Shown here: positions 33,686 through 41,533 of the stretch, piece by piece
Numbering within the stretch: position 1 is the first letter of the stretch
Layout: each line of letters starts with the position of its first letter
Made by a program: the position numbers and the translations under genes
The notes under the pieces: generated by a model
The model's database searches: none
Told to the model about the DNA's origin: nothing
What the model saw: the letters and a program-made list of their open reading frames with translations, nothing else
Assembly: GCA_034429275.1 (NCBI GenBank)
Contig: DAOUFU010000225.1
Coordinates: forward strand, 1 to 42,092
Source: DAOUFU01 sp034429275
GTDB taxonomy: Bacteria > Chloroflexota > Anaerolineae > Aggregatilineales > Aggregatilineaceae
Reading direction: 5' to 3'
Length of the DNA stretch: 42,092 nt

Positions 33686-33835
33686 AACGTACGGCATTCC
33701 TTTCGTATGCTGAGAGGCAAACATCTCAACTATAGTCCTGTTTTTCACCAGCGAAAGCGGCGCGCGGCGGCGTTTGTGGCTATAATGCGGAAAGACTGGG
33801 AGGATTGCGTTGGTTTTGCTGCGGGGATGGATCGA
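33686..33835. promoter_or_regulatory. Divergent promoter region of the FAS1 and lipoprotein genes
   Basis: 150 bases between divergent genes. On the plus strand TATAAT (33781-33786) lies 50 bases before the lipoprotein ATG. On the minus strand TATAGT (33734-33729) lies about 44 bases before the FAS1 ATG, with TTTCGC 16 bases upstream as a weak -35. The -10 boxes are good, the -35 boxes poor. Confidence 0.4.
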
Positions 33836-34672
33836 ATGACACGCCGTGACTTTTACCGCATGAGTCTTGTGATCGCCGGGGCGGTGATGATCGCGCTGTT
33901 GGGCGGCTGCGAGGTGCTCGACTCCAGTTCGGGCGATGTGCCGCCGACCGTCGCCAGCCTGGACACGCTGCCGACCGCCGAGTTCCTGACGCAGAACGCA
34001 CCGCCGCCGGGTTTCAGCCAGTTCAGCGCGCCGGGCGTGGATGTGAACCTCAACACCCGGCAGGGCTGGGCCTACACCGTGAGCGGGCGCTTCAAGGGCA
34101 CGTTCGCCGATGATGGCTCGCCTGCCGAGGGCGACTTCACCGTGTTGGTGCGCGCCAACGAATTGGGCGAGGCGCGTCACGTGATCCTGGATGTGAGCGG
34201 CCCGGCGATGCTGCCGGATGGCACGCCGATCCGGCTGGAGGGCGTGCGCTTCTCGAACGATTATTACCTGGTGGACGTGAACGGAGTGTGCTCTACCGAC
34301 CAGACCGGCTCGGCCATCGCGGACCTGACCGCCGCGCAGTTGATCGGCGGGGTGCGCATGGCTACGCCCACCGGCTTCCAGGACGAGATTCAGGGCGTCC
34401 GCGTGTGGGAGTACGGCTTCGCGCGGGAGGACGTGGTGCTGCCGCCGACCACGCTCAAGCTGGATTCCAACAGCACGGTTTCGCTGGAGGCGTCGCTGTG
34501 GGTTGCGCCGGAACTCAACGCCGTGCTGCGTTATGATGTGACCCTGGAGCTGGTCCGGGCGCGGCTGCTGTCATCCGAGCGCGCGGTGACGGGCACGCTG
34601 ATCCTGCGCTACGATCTCGACGTGGCCCAGTTCGACACGCTGCCCAACCTCTCGGTGCCGCACGGCTGCTGA
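33836..34672 (+). CDS. Lipoprotein of LppX/LprG-like appearance, function unknown
   Basis: 278 residues. MTRRDFYRMSLVIAGAVMIA with the lipobox LLGGC (Cys about residue 25) marks a lipoprotein signal. The mature part begins with a Ser/Thr/Pro-rich spacer and then a beta-rich domain (YTVSGRFKGTFADDGS; RFSNDYYLVDVNGVCS; TVSLEASLWVAPELNAVLRYDVTLEL). The last part resembles the sheet of LolA/LppX-type lipid carriers, but this is only a visual impression. The ATG at 33836 is chosen because it gives a proper signal peptide with GGGG 9 bases upstream. Divergent from the exported FAS1 gene, so both may belong to the envelope. Confidence 0.7.
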   Translation: MTRRDFYRMSLVIAGAVMIALLGGCEVLDSSSGDVPPTVASLDTLPTAEFLTQNAPPPGFSQFSAPGVDVNLNTRQGWAYTVSGRFKGTFADDGSPAEGDFTVLVRANELGEARHVILDVSGPAMLPDGTPIRLEGVRFSNDYYLVDVNGVCSTDQTGSAIADLTAAQLIGGVRMATPTGFQDEIQGVRVWEYGFAREDVVLPPTTLKLDSNSTVSLEASLWVAPELNAVLRYDVTLELVRARLLSSERAVTGTLILRYDLDVAQFDTLPNLSVPHGC

Positions 34673-34711
34673 ACATCTGCACGCTGCCCCCTGAGCCGCC
34701 GAACTTGACCG

Positions 34712-34739
34712 TTGAAAACCGCCTGAAGTGTGCTATACT
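34712..34739 (+). promoter_or_regulatory. Promoter of the tRNA-Lys gene
   Basis: TTGAAA (34712-34717), a 16-base spacer and an extended -10, TGC-TATACT (-10 hexamer 34734-34739). Transcription would begin near 34746, a few bases before the mature tRNA 5' end at 34755. The TGn extension and the position make this one of the clearer promoters in the window. Confidence 0.75.
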
Positions 34740-34754
34740 GAGGCGGCTAAGGAT

Positions 34755-34826
34755 GGGCGTGTAGCTCAATGGCAGAGCAGTGGCCTTTTAAGCCATTGGT
34801 TGGAGGTTCGAGTCCTCCCACGCTCA
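34755..34826 (+). tRNA. tRNA-Lys (anticodon UUU)
   Basis: A complete cloverleaf of 72 bases. The acceptor stem GGGCGTG pairs with CACGCTC (one G-U pair), the D arm is GCTC/GAGC, and the anticodon stem is GTGGC/GCCAT with loop CTTTTAA (anticodon TTT). The variable loop has five bases, the T arm is GGAGG-TTCGAGT-CCTCC, and the discriminator is A. CCA is not encoded. A promoter lies just upstream and a rho-independent terminator 15 bases downstream, so it is a single-gene unit. Confidence 0.97.
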
Positions 34827-34840
34827 CAGGGTTTTGGGGG

Positions 34841-34868
34841 GCGATCCAGGTCTGGATCGCTCTTTTTT
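34841..34868 (+). terminator. Rho-independent terminator of tRNA-Lys
   Basis: GCGATCCAG and CTGGATCGC form a perfect 9-bp stem (2-base gap; a 4-base loop if one pair opens), followed directly by TCTTTTTT. A textbook intrinsic terminator. Confidence 0.9.
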
Positions 34869-34950
34869 GTTAGGTTGAGTTTGTTGGGTTGAACTGCGGT
34901 GATTCTTTGTTGCGGTGGTTCGCCGGTGTGGGGGCAGAAGGGATCGCACA

Positions 34951-36717
34951 ATGAACAGACTCAGACGGCATGGCACAGGCAGGCGGATCGGCGCGGGCGT
35001 GATCGTGGCGCTGGCGCTGTGTGCAGCGGCCCTGGCCGGGTTCGCCTCTGCTGCCGAGGCGCGGCAGGGCACCCCCGCGCCGGAGGTCTTCGCCGAGGCG
35101 GTGGGCACGGCCAATCTGCGCGAGGGGCCGGGCATCGATTACCCGGTGGTGGGCGAGATCGCCGCCGGGACGCGCTACCGCGTGCTGGCGCGCCATACGC
35201 TGGTGCCCTGGCTGCGCATCGACTGGCCGGGCCGGGCCGGGCCAAGCTGGGTATACGCCGACCTGGTGACGGTCACCGGCGACCTGGCGCGCGTCGAGCA
35301 GGTGAGCGGTTTTGATGCGCCTGCCGCAGCATCGACCACTCCGCTGCCTGTCAACCAGAGTCCCACTGCGCCCGCCGTCGCTGCGCCTGGGACGCCGACG
35401 CCCACCCTCACGCCGACGCCGTTGGGTCCCACCGTGACCACGCTGGGCGAAGCGAACATTCGCTTCGGGCCAGACCTGAGCTACCCGGTAGTGGCCCGCG
35501 TGCCGCAGGGGGCGACCTTCCGCCTGCTGGAGATTCACAGCCTGGTACCCTGGCTGCGGATCGAACTGCCGGAATCTCCGACCGGCGACGGCTGGCTGTA
35601 CACCGACATCGTCGAGATCACCGGCGACACCAGCCGGGTGCCGCGCTCGACGGTGCAGCAGGTGAACTACCCCACGCTGACCCCTACGCCGCAAACGGTC
35701 GTGGTGAGCAGTCTTCCCTGGGCCGGGCAGTCTCCGGCGGGGCAACTGGCGCTTTCGCTCGGTCAGCAGGTGCACGATACCCTGCTGGCGGATGGCTTTG
35801 TGCCCTATACTGACCAGTTCGGCTCGGTGTTTGTGATGGACCTGAGCACGGGCGATACGTTCACCGTGAACGATAACATCGCGTTCAGTGGCATGAGCCT
35901 GACCAAGATCGCCGTGCTGGCGGCCTATTTCAAGCAGCAGCGCGGCCTGATGAGCGCGAATGAAGCCTTCCTGGTGGCCGATACCATGATGTGCAGCGAG
36001 AACATCACCACCAACGCGCTGCTGGAATTGATCGGCGAGGGTGATGCGCTGCGTGGGGCGCAGCGCGTGACCGCGTTCCTGCAAGGGCTGGACCTGCGCG
36101 GAACCTTCCTGATGCGCCAGTTCCGCCTGCGCGAGGGCGAGCCGGAAGTCGGCGTGGGGACTCTGACCACCGGTGCGGACCAGGTCAGCGCCCGCCCGGA
36201 TCGCTATAACCAGATGCTGCCCAAAGAGCTGGGCTTTCTGCTGGCGGGAATCTACCAATGCGCGCAGGACGGGACCGGCCTGCTGACGGAGCGCTATCCG
36301 CAGGACTTCGACATCACCAAGTGCCGCAAGATGCTCTACGCGATGGATACCAACGAGATCGGAGTCTTTCTGGAAGCGGGCGTGCCGCCCGATGCCATCG
36401 TGATCCACAAGCACGGCTGGGTGGATGATACGCACGGCGACGCGGGCATCGTCATCGCGCCGGATGGCCGCGCTTATGTGGCGGTGATAGCGCTGTATGG
36501 CCGCGACTGGCTGGAATTCGAGCAGTCTGCCCCGGTGATCGGCGAGATCTCGCGGCTGGTGTGGAACGGCCTGCACCCGGAGAACCCGGTTGGCGTGGTG
36601 GCCGAGTCGGTGGTGCCGCTGGAGTGTGACCCCACCAATCACCCGGTGATCCAGGCGCTGATGGCGTCCTCGCTGCCGATGATCGGGCCTGTGGCGAGTG
36701 CGAGCAGTGCGCAGTGA
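34951..36717 (+). CDS. Exported double-SH3b protein with a serine beta-lactamase-like domain
   Basis: 588 residues. A signal peptide (hydrophobic stretch about 14-33) is followed by two SH3b-like domains (about 50-120, ANLREGPGIDYPVVGEI; 165-235, ANIRFGPDLSYPVVARV). They are joined by a TPTPTLTPTP linker typical of Chloroflexota surface proteins. The C-terminal domain (about 265-560) is of the beta-lactamase2 type, with SxxK (S316-LT-K319), an SEN loop (S349-E350-N351) and K487-H488-G489 in the place of KTG. The H for T exchange and unclear Glu166 equivalent argue for a peptidase or esterase-like wall enzyme rather than a drug-resistance beta-lactamase. The ATG at 34951 has AAGGGA 9 bases upstream. 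Confidence 0.87.
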   Translation: MNRLRRHGTGRRIGAGVIVALALCAAALAGFASAAEARQGTPAPEVFAEAVGTANLREGPGIDYPVVGEIAAGTRYRVLARHTLVPWLRIDWPGRAGPSWVYADLVTVTGDLARVEQVSGFDAPAAASTTPLPVNQSPTAPAVAAPGTPTPTLTPTPLGPTVTTLGEANIRFGPDLSYPVVARVPQGATFRLLEIHSLVPWLRIELPESPTGDGWLYTDIVEITGDTSRVPRSTVQQVNYPTLTPTPQTVVVSSLPWAGQSPAGQLALSLGQQVHDTLLADGFVPYTDQFGSVFVMDLSTGDTFTVNDNIAFSGMSLTKIAVLAAYFKQQRGLMSANEAFLVADTMMCSENITTNALLELIGEGDALRGAQRVTAFLQGLDLRGTFLMRQFRLREGEPEVGVGTLTTGADQVSARPDRYNQMLPKELGFLLAGIYQCAQDGTGLLTERYPQDFDITKCRKMLYAMDTNEIGVFLEAGVPPDAIVIHKHGWVDDTHGDAGIVIAPDGRAYVAVIALYGRDWLEFEQSAPVIGEISRLVWNGLHPENPVGVVAESVVPLECDPTNHPVIQALMASSLPMIGPVASASSAQ

Positions 36718-36728
36718 AGGGGCCGCCG

Positions 36729-37535
36729 ATGAACGCGCTCTCGCCCGCTGTTCGCGGTTTCTTGCTCGACATGGACGGCACGATCTTTCTCAGCGACCAT
36801 TTGCTGCCCGGTGCGCGCGAATTCCTGGCCTATACGGCGGCGGCGGGCATCCCCGTGCTGCTGCTGTCGAATAATTCCTCGCGCAACCGCGCTTCCTACG
36901 CCCGCAAGCTGGCCGGGCTGGGGCTTGAGGTGCCGCCGGACCGCATCCTGACCTCCGGCGATGCGACTGCTGCTTATCTGCGCGGGCGGGCGGAGCCGGG
37001 CGCGCCGGTTGCGGTGTTCGGCACACCCGACCTGGAGCAGATTTTCCGCGAGGCCGGGTTCACGCTGACCCTGGACGCGCCGGATTATGTGGTGTTGGGG
37101 TTTGATACCACCCTGACCTATGAGCGGTTGGTGCGGCTGTGTGACCTGGTGCGGGCGGGTCTCCCTTATATTGCCACGCACCCGGACGTGAACTGCCCGG
37201 TGGCAGGCGGCTTCGTGCCGGATATCGGCGCGATCATGGCGCTGGTCGAGGCTTCGACGCGGCGCGGGCCGGACGTGGTGATCGGCAAGCCGCACCGGGG
37301 CATCGCGGAGATGGCGGCGGTGCGGCTGGGGCTGCCGGTCGAAGCGCTGTGCATGGTCGGCGACCGGCTGTATACCGATATCGCGATGGGGCAGGCGGCG
37401 GGCGTGTTCACCGCGCTGGTGCTCAGCGGCGAGACTCAACCCGCCGACCTGCCGGGCAGCCCCTACCAGCCCGACCTGGTGGTGGACGACCTGGCCGGGC
37501 TGCTGGCGCTGCTGCGCGCGCGGGATGGGGCATAA
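36729..37535 (+). CDS. HAD-superfamily IIA phosphatase (NagD-like)
   Basis: 268 residues. HAD motif I FLLDMDGTIF near the N-terminus (first Asp the nucleophile), motif II VLLLSNNSSRN, then GKPHRGIAEMA with the motif III Lys and MVGDRLYTDIAMG as motif IV. The C2-type cap and order match NagD/phosphoglycolate phosphatase-like enzymes acting on small phosphate esters (nucleotides, glycerol phosphate or sugar phosphates). The ATG at 36729 has GAAGGGG 6 bases upstream. A GTG at 36714 overlapping the previous stop is an alternative. Close to the beta-lactamase-like gene (11-base gap), probably the same transcript. Confidence 0.9.
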   Translation: MNALSPAVRGFLLDMDGTIFLSDHLLPGAREFLAYTAAAGIPVLLLSNNSSRNRASYARKLAGLGLEVPPDRILTSGDATAAYLRGRAEPGAPVAVFGTPDLEQIFREAGFTLTLDAPDYVVLGFDTTLTYERLVRLCDLVRAGLPYIATHPDVNCPVAGGFVPDIGAIMALVEASTRRGPDVVIGKPHRGIAEMAAVRLGLPVEALCMVGDRLYTDIAMGQAAGVFTALVLSGETQPADLPGSPYQPDLVVDDLAGLLALLRARDGA

Positions 37536-37546
37536 CGCCCCATCCC
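37522..37546. terminator. Terminator-like hairpin overlapping the HAD stop codon
   Basis: GGGATGGGGC and GCCCCATCCC form a perfect 10-bp stem with loop ATAAC that contains the stop codon of the phosphatase gene. It lies between convergent genes 18 bases apart. No T-tract; probably acts in both directions. Confidence 0.55.
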
Positions 37547-37553
37547 TGGTTCG

Positions 37554-38009
37554 TTATTCCGCGATGGGCATGTACAGGTCCAACTCCATGTCGTCCATCG
37601 ATGGCTCGTGAGGCAGGAACGCTTCTTCGAGCCACTGGTGCTGGCCGCTGCGATAGCGGCTGTTCTCGCGCCAGACGACAAATTCCTGCCAGGTCTCAAA
37701 GATCACCGGCAGCGTGCAGCGCGTGACCGCGTACAGGCCGCCGGGGAACTGCTTGATCGTGATGCCTTCGGCAGGGGGCACCTCACTGTCGAGGGTGATC
37801 CACTGCTCGTAGCCATAGTTCGGGCTGCCCGGCGCGGGTGAGGGGTTGTTGAAGCCGAACCAGCGATGGGGCCTTTCGAGCAGGCCGAGCGGCTGCGCCC
37901 AGGCGATGATCTTCTGCCAGGCGAGCGACTCCGGCTCGGTGCCGAAGCCCAGCGCGGCGGCTACACGCATCGGCGGCAGGGTAACGATTCGGATTTCACG
38001 GTCAAGCAT
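37554..38009 (-). CDS. GyrI-like / AraC effector-binding-domain protein
   Basis: 151 residues. The order REIRIVTLPPMRVAAALGFG, YEQWITLDSEV, ITIKQFPGGLYAVTRCTLP, TWQEFVVW and a final LDLYMPIA matches the GyrI-like small-molecule-binding domain (SHV fold). It is found alone or attached to AraC/MerR regulators. Free-standing members bind or hydrolyse small ligands. The ATG at 38009 is chosen because GGAGGA lies 8 bases upstream; an in-frame start at 38111 would run across the operator. Divergent from the WYL regulator and probably its target. On the minus strand TATGAT (38052-38047) is a likely -10, with its -35 inside the operator. Confidence 0.85.
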   Translation of the reverse strand: MLDREIRIVTLPPMRVAAALGFGTEPESLAWQKIIAWAQPLGLLERPHRWFGFNNPSPAPGSPNYGYEQWITLDSEVPPAEGITIKQFPGGLYAVTRCTLPVIFETWQEFVVWRENSRYRSGQHQWLEEAFLPHEPSMDDMELDLYMPIAE

Positions 38010-38059
38010 GGGGTTGTCCTCCACAGAACGATCAGGATATACACCCATCATACCGCCCG

Positions 38060-38084
38060 ATTCCTGACACCTTATGTCAGGAAT
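38060..38084. promoter_or_regulatory. Operator between the GyrI-like and WYL-regulator genes
   Basis: ATTCCTGACA and TGTCAGGAAT are perfect 10-bp arms around CCTTA. The site lies between divergent genes and covers the expected -35 of the GyrI-like gene (-10 TATGAT at 38052-38047). It is most simply the binding site of the adjacent WYL-domain regulator, which would then control both genes. Confidence 0.75.
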
Positions 38085-38135
38085 TTTGAGGTAGACTCCG
38101 ATCATGTGCAAAGCCCGGCTACGGAAGGATCACCC

Positions 38136-39116
38136 ATGCGCGCGGATCGCCTGCTTTCGATGCTTTTGCTGTTGCAAGCGCGGGGACGCATGACCGCGCG
38201 CCAGCTTGCCGATGCGCTCGAAGTCTCCGAGCGCACCATTTACCGCGATGTGGACGCGCTGAGCGCGGCGGGTGTGCCGGTCTATGCCGATCGCGGGCCG
38301 GGCGGCGGTGTGGCCCTGCTCGACGATTACCGGTCCGAGCTCACCGGGCTGACCGGGGACGAAATTCGCGCGTTGATCACCTTCGGCAGCGCCTCCCCGC
38401 TCGACGATTTGGGCCTGGGAGACAGGCTCAAGGCGGCGCTGATCAAGCTGGATGCAGCGCTGCCGGATGCGCGCCGCGCGGAGTATCGTTCACTGGGACG
38501 CCGCGTGTACATCGACGCGGGCGGCTGGGCGCACCGCCTGGAGCCTGTTCCACACCTGACGACACTCTACGAGGCTGTGCGTCGGGATCGGTGGGTGCGC
38601 TGGACCTGCCGCCTGATGTTCGGTGCGCAGGTGACCCAGCGGATCGCGCCCTATGGGCTGGTGGCGAAGGCGGGAGTGTGGTACGTGGTTTATGCGCGCG
38701 AGGGGACTCTGCATGTGATCGAGGCGGCGCACGTGATCGCGGCGGAGCCGACCGGCGAGCACTTCGAGCGCCCGGCTGGCTTCGACCTGGCGGCCTTCTG
38801 GGCGCAGTGGTGCGCGACCTATGAAGAACGCGCGCCTGTGTACCCGGTGCGCGCGCGCATCGCCCCGGCATTGCTGCCGGTGCTGCGCTGGCGATATGGC
38901 GGGGCGTTTGAGACGTTGCTGGCTGAGGCCGGGCCGCCCGATGCGCACGGCTGGCGCGAGATCACGCTGCTGTTTCGATCGCTGGAAGATGCGCGCGGGC
39001 AGGTGCTGGGTTTTGGCCGCGCGCTGGAAGTGCTTGCTCCGGAGGCGCTGCGGCTCAGCGTGATCGATTTTGCCCGGCAGATCGCGGCCTTCTACGATGA
39101 ATGCGGCTCAGGGTGA
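38136..39116 (+). CDS. YafY-type transcriptional regulator with WYL domain
   Basis: 326 residues. An N-terminal HTH_11-type DNA-binding domain (about 1-55; MTARQLADALEVSERTIYRDVDAL) is followed by the RGPGGG wing, a WYL domain (about 130-215, with RIAPYGLVAKAGVWYVVYARE) and a C-terminal WCX-like extension (to about 320). WYL regulators sense ligands, often nucleotides or nucleic acid, and control divergent neighbours. The ATG at 38136 has GGAAGGA 6 bases upstream; a long in-frame extension through the operator is not real. Divergent from the GyrI-like gene across a perfect palindrome. Confidence 0.92.
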   Translation: MRADRLLSMLLLLQARGRMTARQLADALEVSERTIYRDVDALSAAGVPVYADRGPGGGVALLDDYRSELTGLTGDEIRALITFGSASPLDDLGLGDRLKAALIKLDAALPDARRAEYRSLGRRVYIDAGGWAHRLEPVPHLTTLYEAVRRDRWVRWTCRLMFGAQVTQRIAPYGLVAKAGVWYVVYAREGTLHVIEAAHVIAAEPTGEHFERPAGFDLAAFWAQWCATYEERAPVYPVRARIAPALLPVLRWRYGGAFETLLAEAGPPDAHGWREITLLFRSLEDARGQVLGFGRALEVLAPEALRLSVIDFARQIAAFYDECGSG

Positions 39117-39124
39117 GGCCGCCG

Positions 39125-41392
39125 TTATTTCTCATCAACCGGCTTGAGGAAATCTGCCACGATGACTTTTTCGCCCACACCGCCGGGGAAGAGCACGCGC
39201 ACCTGCTCCATTTCGCCCGCGCTCTCGCTGCTGACGACCACGCCCTCGCCATATTTGGTGTGCCAGACCACCTGCCCGGCCTTGAAGCGCGATGGGCCGC
39301 GCCGCGAGGATCGCTCGGCGGGGCGGGCCACACTGCGCGCGCGTTCTTGGGCGCGGGAAGTCGGGCTGGCCCAGGTCGTCATGGCGCGGAAGGCGTCCTG
39401 GTCGCGCTGAGCGGCTCCACGGCGGCGCAGGGCGGCCCCGTCGCGCACCTCTTCGGGGATGTCGTAGAGGAAGCGCGAGGGCAGATTGGTGCTGCGGTCG
39501 CCAAAGACCGAGCGGATGGCGGCGTAGCTCAGATAGAGTCGGTGCTCGGCGCGGGTGATGCCGACATACATCAGGCGGCGTTCTTCTTCGAGCGCGCGGC
39601 GGCCCTCGGCTTTTTCTTCGGGCGTGGCGCGCGGGTTACGCTCGGCTTCCAACGAGCGCGCGTGCGGCATGAGGTTTTCCTCCAGCCCTACCAGGAAGAC
39701 CACCGGAAATTCCAGCCCTTTGGCCGAATGCAGCGTGAGCAGGGTGGGCGCGCTCGCTTCGTCGGTCAGGTTGTCCACGTCCGAGACCAGCGCGACCTCT
39801 TCGAGGAAGGTCGCCAGCGGCAGATTGCCATAGCTGGCGGCGACGGCGCGCAGTTCGAGCACGTTCTCGACGCGATCCTCGCCCTGGGGCGTGCCGTCGG
39901 TGATGTAGTCCAGGTAGCCGGTGTCGTTCAGCACGCGCTTGAGCAGGTCTTCGGGCGTGGCCGTCTCTTTGATCTCGCGCCAGTCTTCCACCTGCCGCCA
40001 AAAGCCCAGCAGCGCTTTGATCGAACGTGGAGCGAGCGGCGCGTCGGGTGTTTCGGGCAGCAGTTGGAGCGCACCGGGGGCGTTGGTGCCCAATTCACGC
40101 GCCCAGGCTTCCAATTCATCGAGGGTCTTCAGGCCGATGCCGCGCGTGGGCACGTTGATGATACGCGCCAGGCTCACGCCGTCGTCCGGGTTGTGGATCA
40201 GCCGCAGGTAGGCGATCAGGTCCTTGATTTCCTTGCGGCCATAGAAGCGCGTGGCCCCGATCAGGCGGTAGGGCATACCGGCGCGCAGGAAGGCTTCTTC
40301 CAGCGCGCGCGACTGGGCATTGGTGCGGTACATGATGGCGACATCGCCGGGCGCGTGCTCACCGGAGGCGGACAGTTCCGCGATGGTTTCGACCACGAAG
40401 CGCGCTTCGTCTTCTTCGTTGTAGGCCTCATAGATGAACAGGCGCGGGCCTTCTTTGCGCTGGCTGAACAGCGATTTGGGGGTGCGGTCGGTGTTCTGGT
40501 CGATCACGCCCATCGCGGCGTCGAGGATGGCCTGGTGCGAGCGATAGTTTTCCTCCAGCAGGATTTTGCGGTGCTGAGGGAAGTCTTCTTCAAAGCGCTT
40601 GACGTTGCGGTAATCCGCGCCCCGGAAGGCGTAGATGCTTTGGTCCGGGTCGCCCACCGCGAAGATATTTTTCCGCTCACCGGCCAGCAGGCGCACCAGC
40701 ACGTACTGCGCCATGTTGGTATCCTGGAATTCGTCCACCAGCACATGCAGGTAGCGGTGCTGGTAGCGGGCGAGCGTCTCCGGCGAGTTCTGGAACAGCA
40801 GCACGACGTGCATCAGCAGGTCGTCGAAGTCGCGCGCGTTGCTGGCGCGCAGCAGTTCATCGTAGCGGGCATAGACCCGGCGCAGCTGCTCGTCCCGGTA
40901 ATCCTGCACCTGCAAGGTGGCCGGGGTGATCAGCTCGTTTTTGGCGGCGGAGACTTTATTCAGCATGGTGCGCGGGTTGGCGATCTTGGGGTCCAGGTTG
41001 AGATCGATGACCGCCTGCTTCATCACCTGGAGCTGGTCGTCGGTGTCGAAGATCACATAATCGCGCGAGAAGGTGGTGTAGTCGGCTTCCTGGCGCAGGA
41101 TTCGCGCACAAATGGCGTGGAAGGTGCCGATGGTCAGGCCGTCGAGCTTGCCGGAACCTTCGAGCAGGGCCAGCACCCGATCTTCCATCGCGCGCGCGGC
41201 CTTGTTGGTGAAGGTCACCGCCATGATACGCCACGCCGGTACGTCCATCTCCTCAACCAGGTAAGCAATGCGGTGAGTCAGCACGCGCGTTTTGCCGCTG
41301 CCCGGCCCGGCCAGGACCAGGACCGGCCCGTCTCCTGCGCTGACGGCTTCTCTCTGCTGAGGATTCAACCCTTCGAGGATGTTCGATGTCAC
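39125..41392 (-). CDS. pcrA: ATP-dependent DNA helicase PcrA/UvrD
   Basis: 755 residues with the SF1A helicase motifs in order: Q motif LNPQQREAV, Walker A AGPGSGKTRVL, DEFQDTN (II), GDPDQSIYAFRGAD (III), EENYRS (IV), TLHSAKGLEFPVVF (V) and VGITRAEHRLYLSYA (VI). A C-terminal Tudor-like domain (GQVVWHTKYGEGVVV) contacts RNA polymerase in PcrA-type proteins. It unwinds DNA 3' to 5' in repair, replication restart and plasmid replication. There is no ATG; of two in-frame GTGs I prefer 41392, because AAAGGAG lies 7 bases upstream, while the GTG at 41398 has only one base spacing. Its stop is 9 bases from that of the convergent WYL gene. Confidence 0.95.
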   Translation of the reverse strand: MTSNILEGLNPQQREAVSAGDGPVLVLAGPGSGKTRVLTHRIAYLVEEMDVPAWRIMAVTFTNKAARAMEDRVLALLEGSGKLDGLTIGTFHAICARILRQEADYTTFSRDYVIFDTDDQLQVMKQAVIDLNLDPKIANPRTMLNKVSAAKNELITPATLQVQDYRDEQLRRVYARYDELLRASNARDFDDLLMHVVLLFQNSPETLARYQHRYLHVLVDEFQDTNMAQYVLVRLLAGERKNIFAVGDPDQSIYAFRGADYRNVKRFEEDFPQHRKILLEENYRSHQAILDAAMGVIDQNTDRTPKSLFSQRKEGPRLFIYEAYNEEDEARFVVETIAELSASGEHAPGDVAIMYRTNAQSRALEEAFLRAGMPYRLIGATRFYGRKEIKDLIAYLRLIHNPDDGVSLARIINVPTRGIGLKTLDELEAWARELGTNAPGALQLLPETPDAPLAPRSIKALLGFWRQVEDWREIKETATPEDLLKRVLNDTGYLDYITDGTPQGEDRVENVLELRAVAASYGNLPLATFLEEVALVSDVDNLTDEASAPTLLTLHSAKGLEFPVVFLVGLEENLMPHARSLEAERNPRATPEEKAEGRRALEEERRLMYVGITRAEHRLYLSYAAIRSVFGDRSTNLPSRFLYDIPEEVRDGAALRRRGAAQRDQDAFRAMTTWASPTSRAQERARSVARPAERSSRRGPSRFKAGQVVWHTKYGEGVVVSSESAGEMEQVRVLFPGGVGEKVIVADFLKPVDEK

Positions 41393-41477
41393 GCCCACGC
41401 TCCTTTGTTCTATGCTGCGCGCTATTGTAGCGGGCAGGTGGGCGTGCTGCCAGGGTCAGCAGCGTTATTGACCCGAA

Positions 41478-41509
41478 CCCCGCGCGGCGCGGTTTGAGTC
41501 CGCGCGGGG
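41478..41509 (-). terminator. GC-rich hairpin after ftsK
   Basis: CCCCGCGCGG and CCGCGCGGGG form a perfect 10-bp stem with a 12-base loop, 24 bases downstream of the ftsK stop on the minus strand. No T-tract follows, so it is terminator-like only. Confidence 0.55.
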
Positions 41510-41533
41510 CCGGGCCAGAATCACGTGCGAGGA

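Noticed and set aside
33464..33835. N-terminal extension of the lipoprotein (and the mirror extension of the FAS1 protein)
   Set aside because: Each extension runs through the divergent promoter region into the other gene, and internal starts give proper signal peptides.
34951..36717. Antibiotic-resistance beta-lactamase
   Set aside because: KHG instead of KTG, unclear Glu166 and SH3b domains argue for an envelope hydrolase.
39101..41497. 798-codon plus-strand frame over pcrA
   Set aside because: All helicase motifs are on the minus strand; this frame is compositional.
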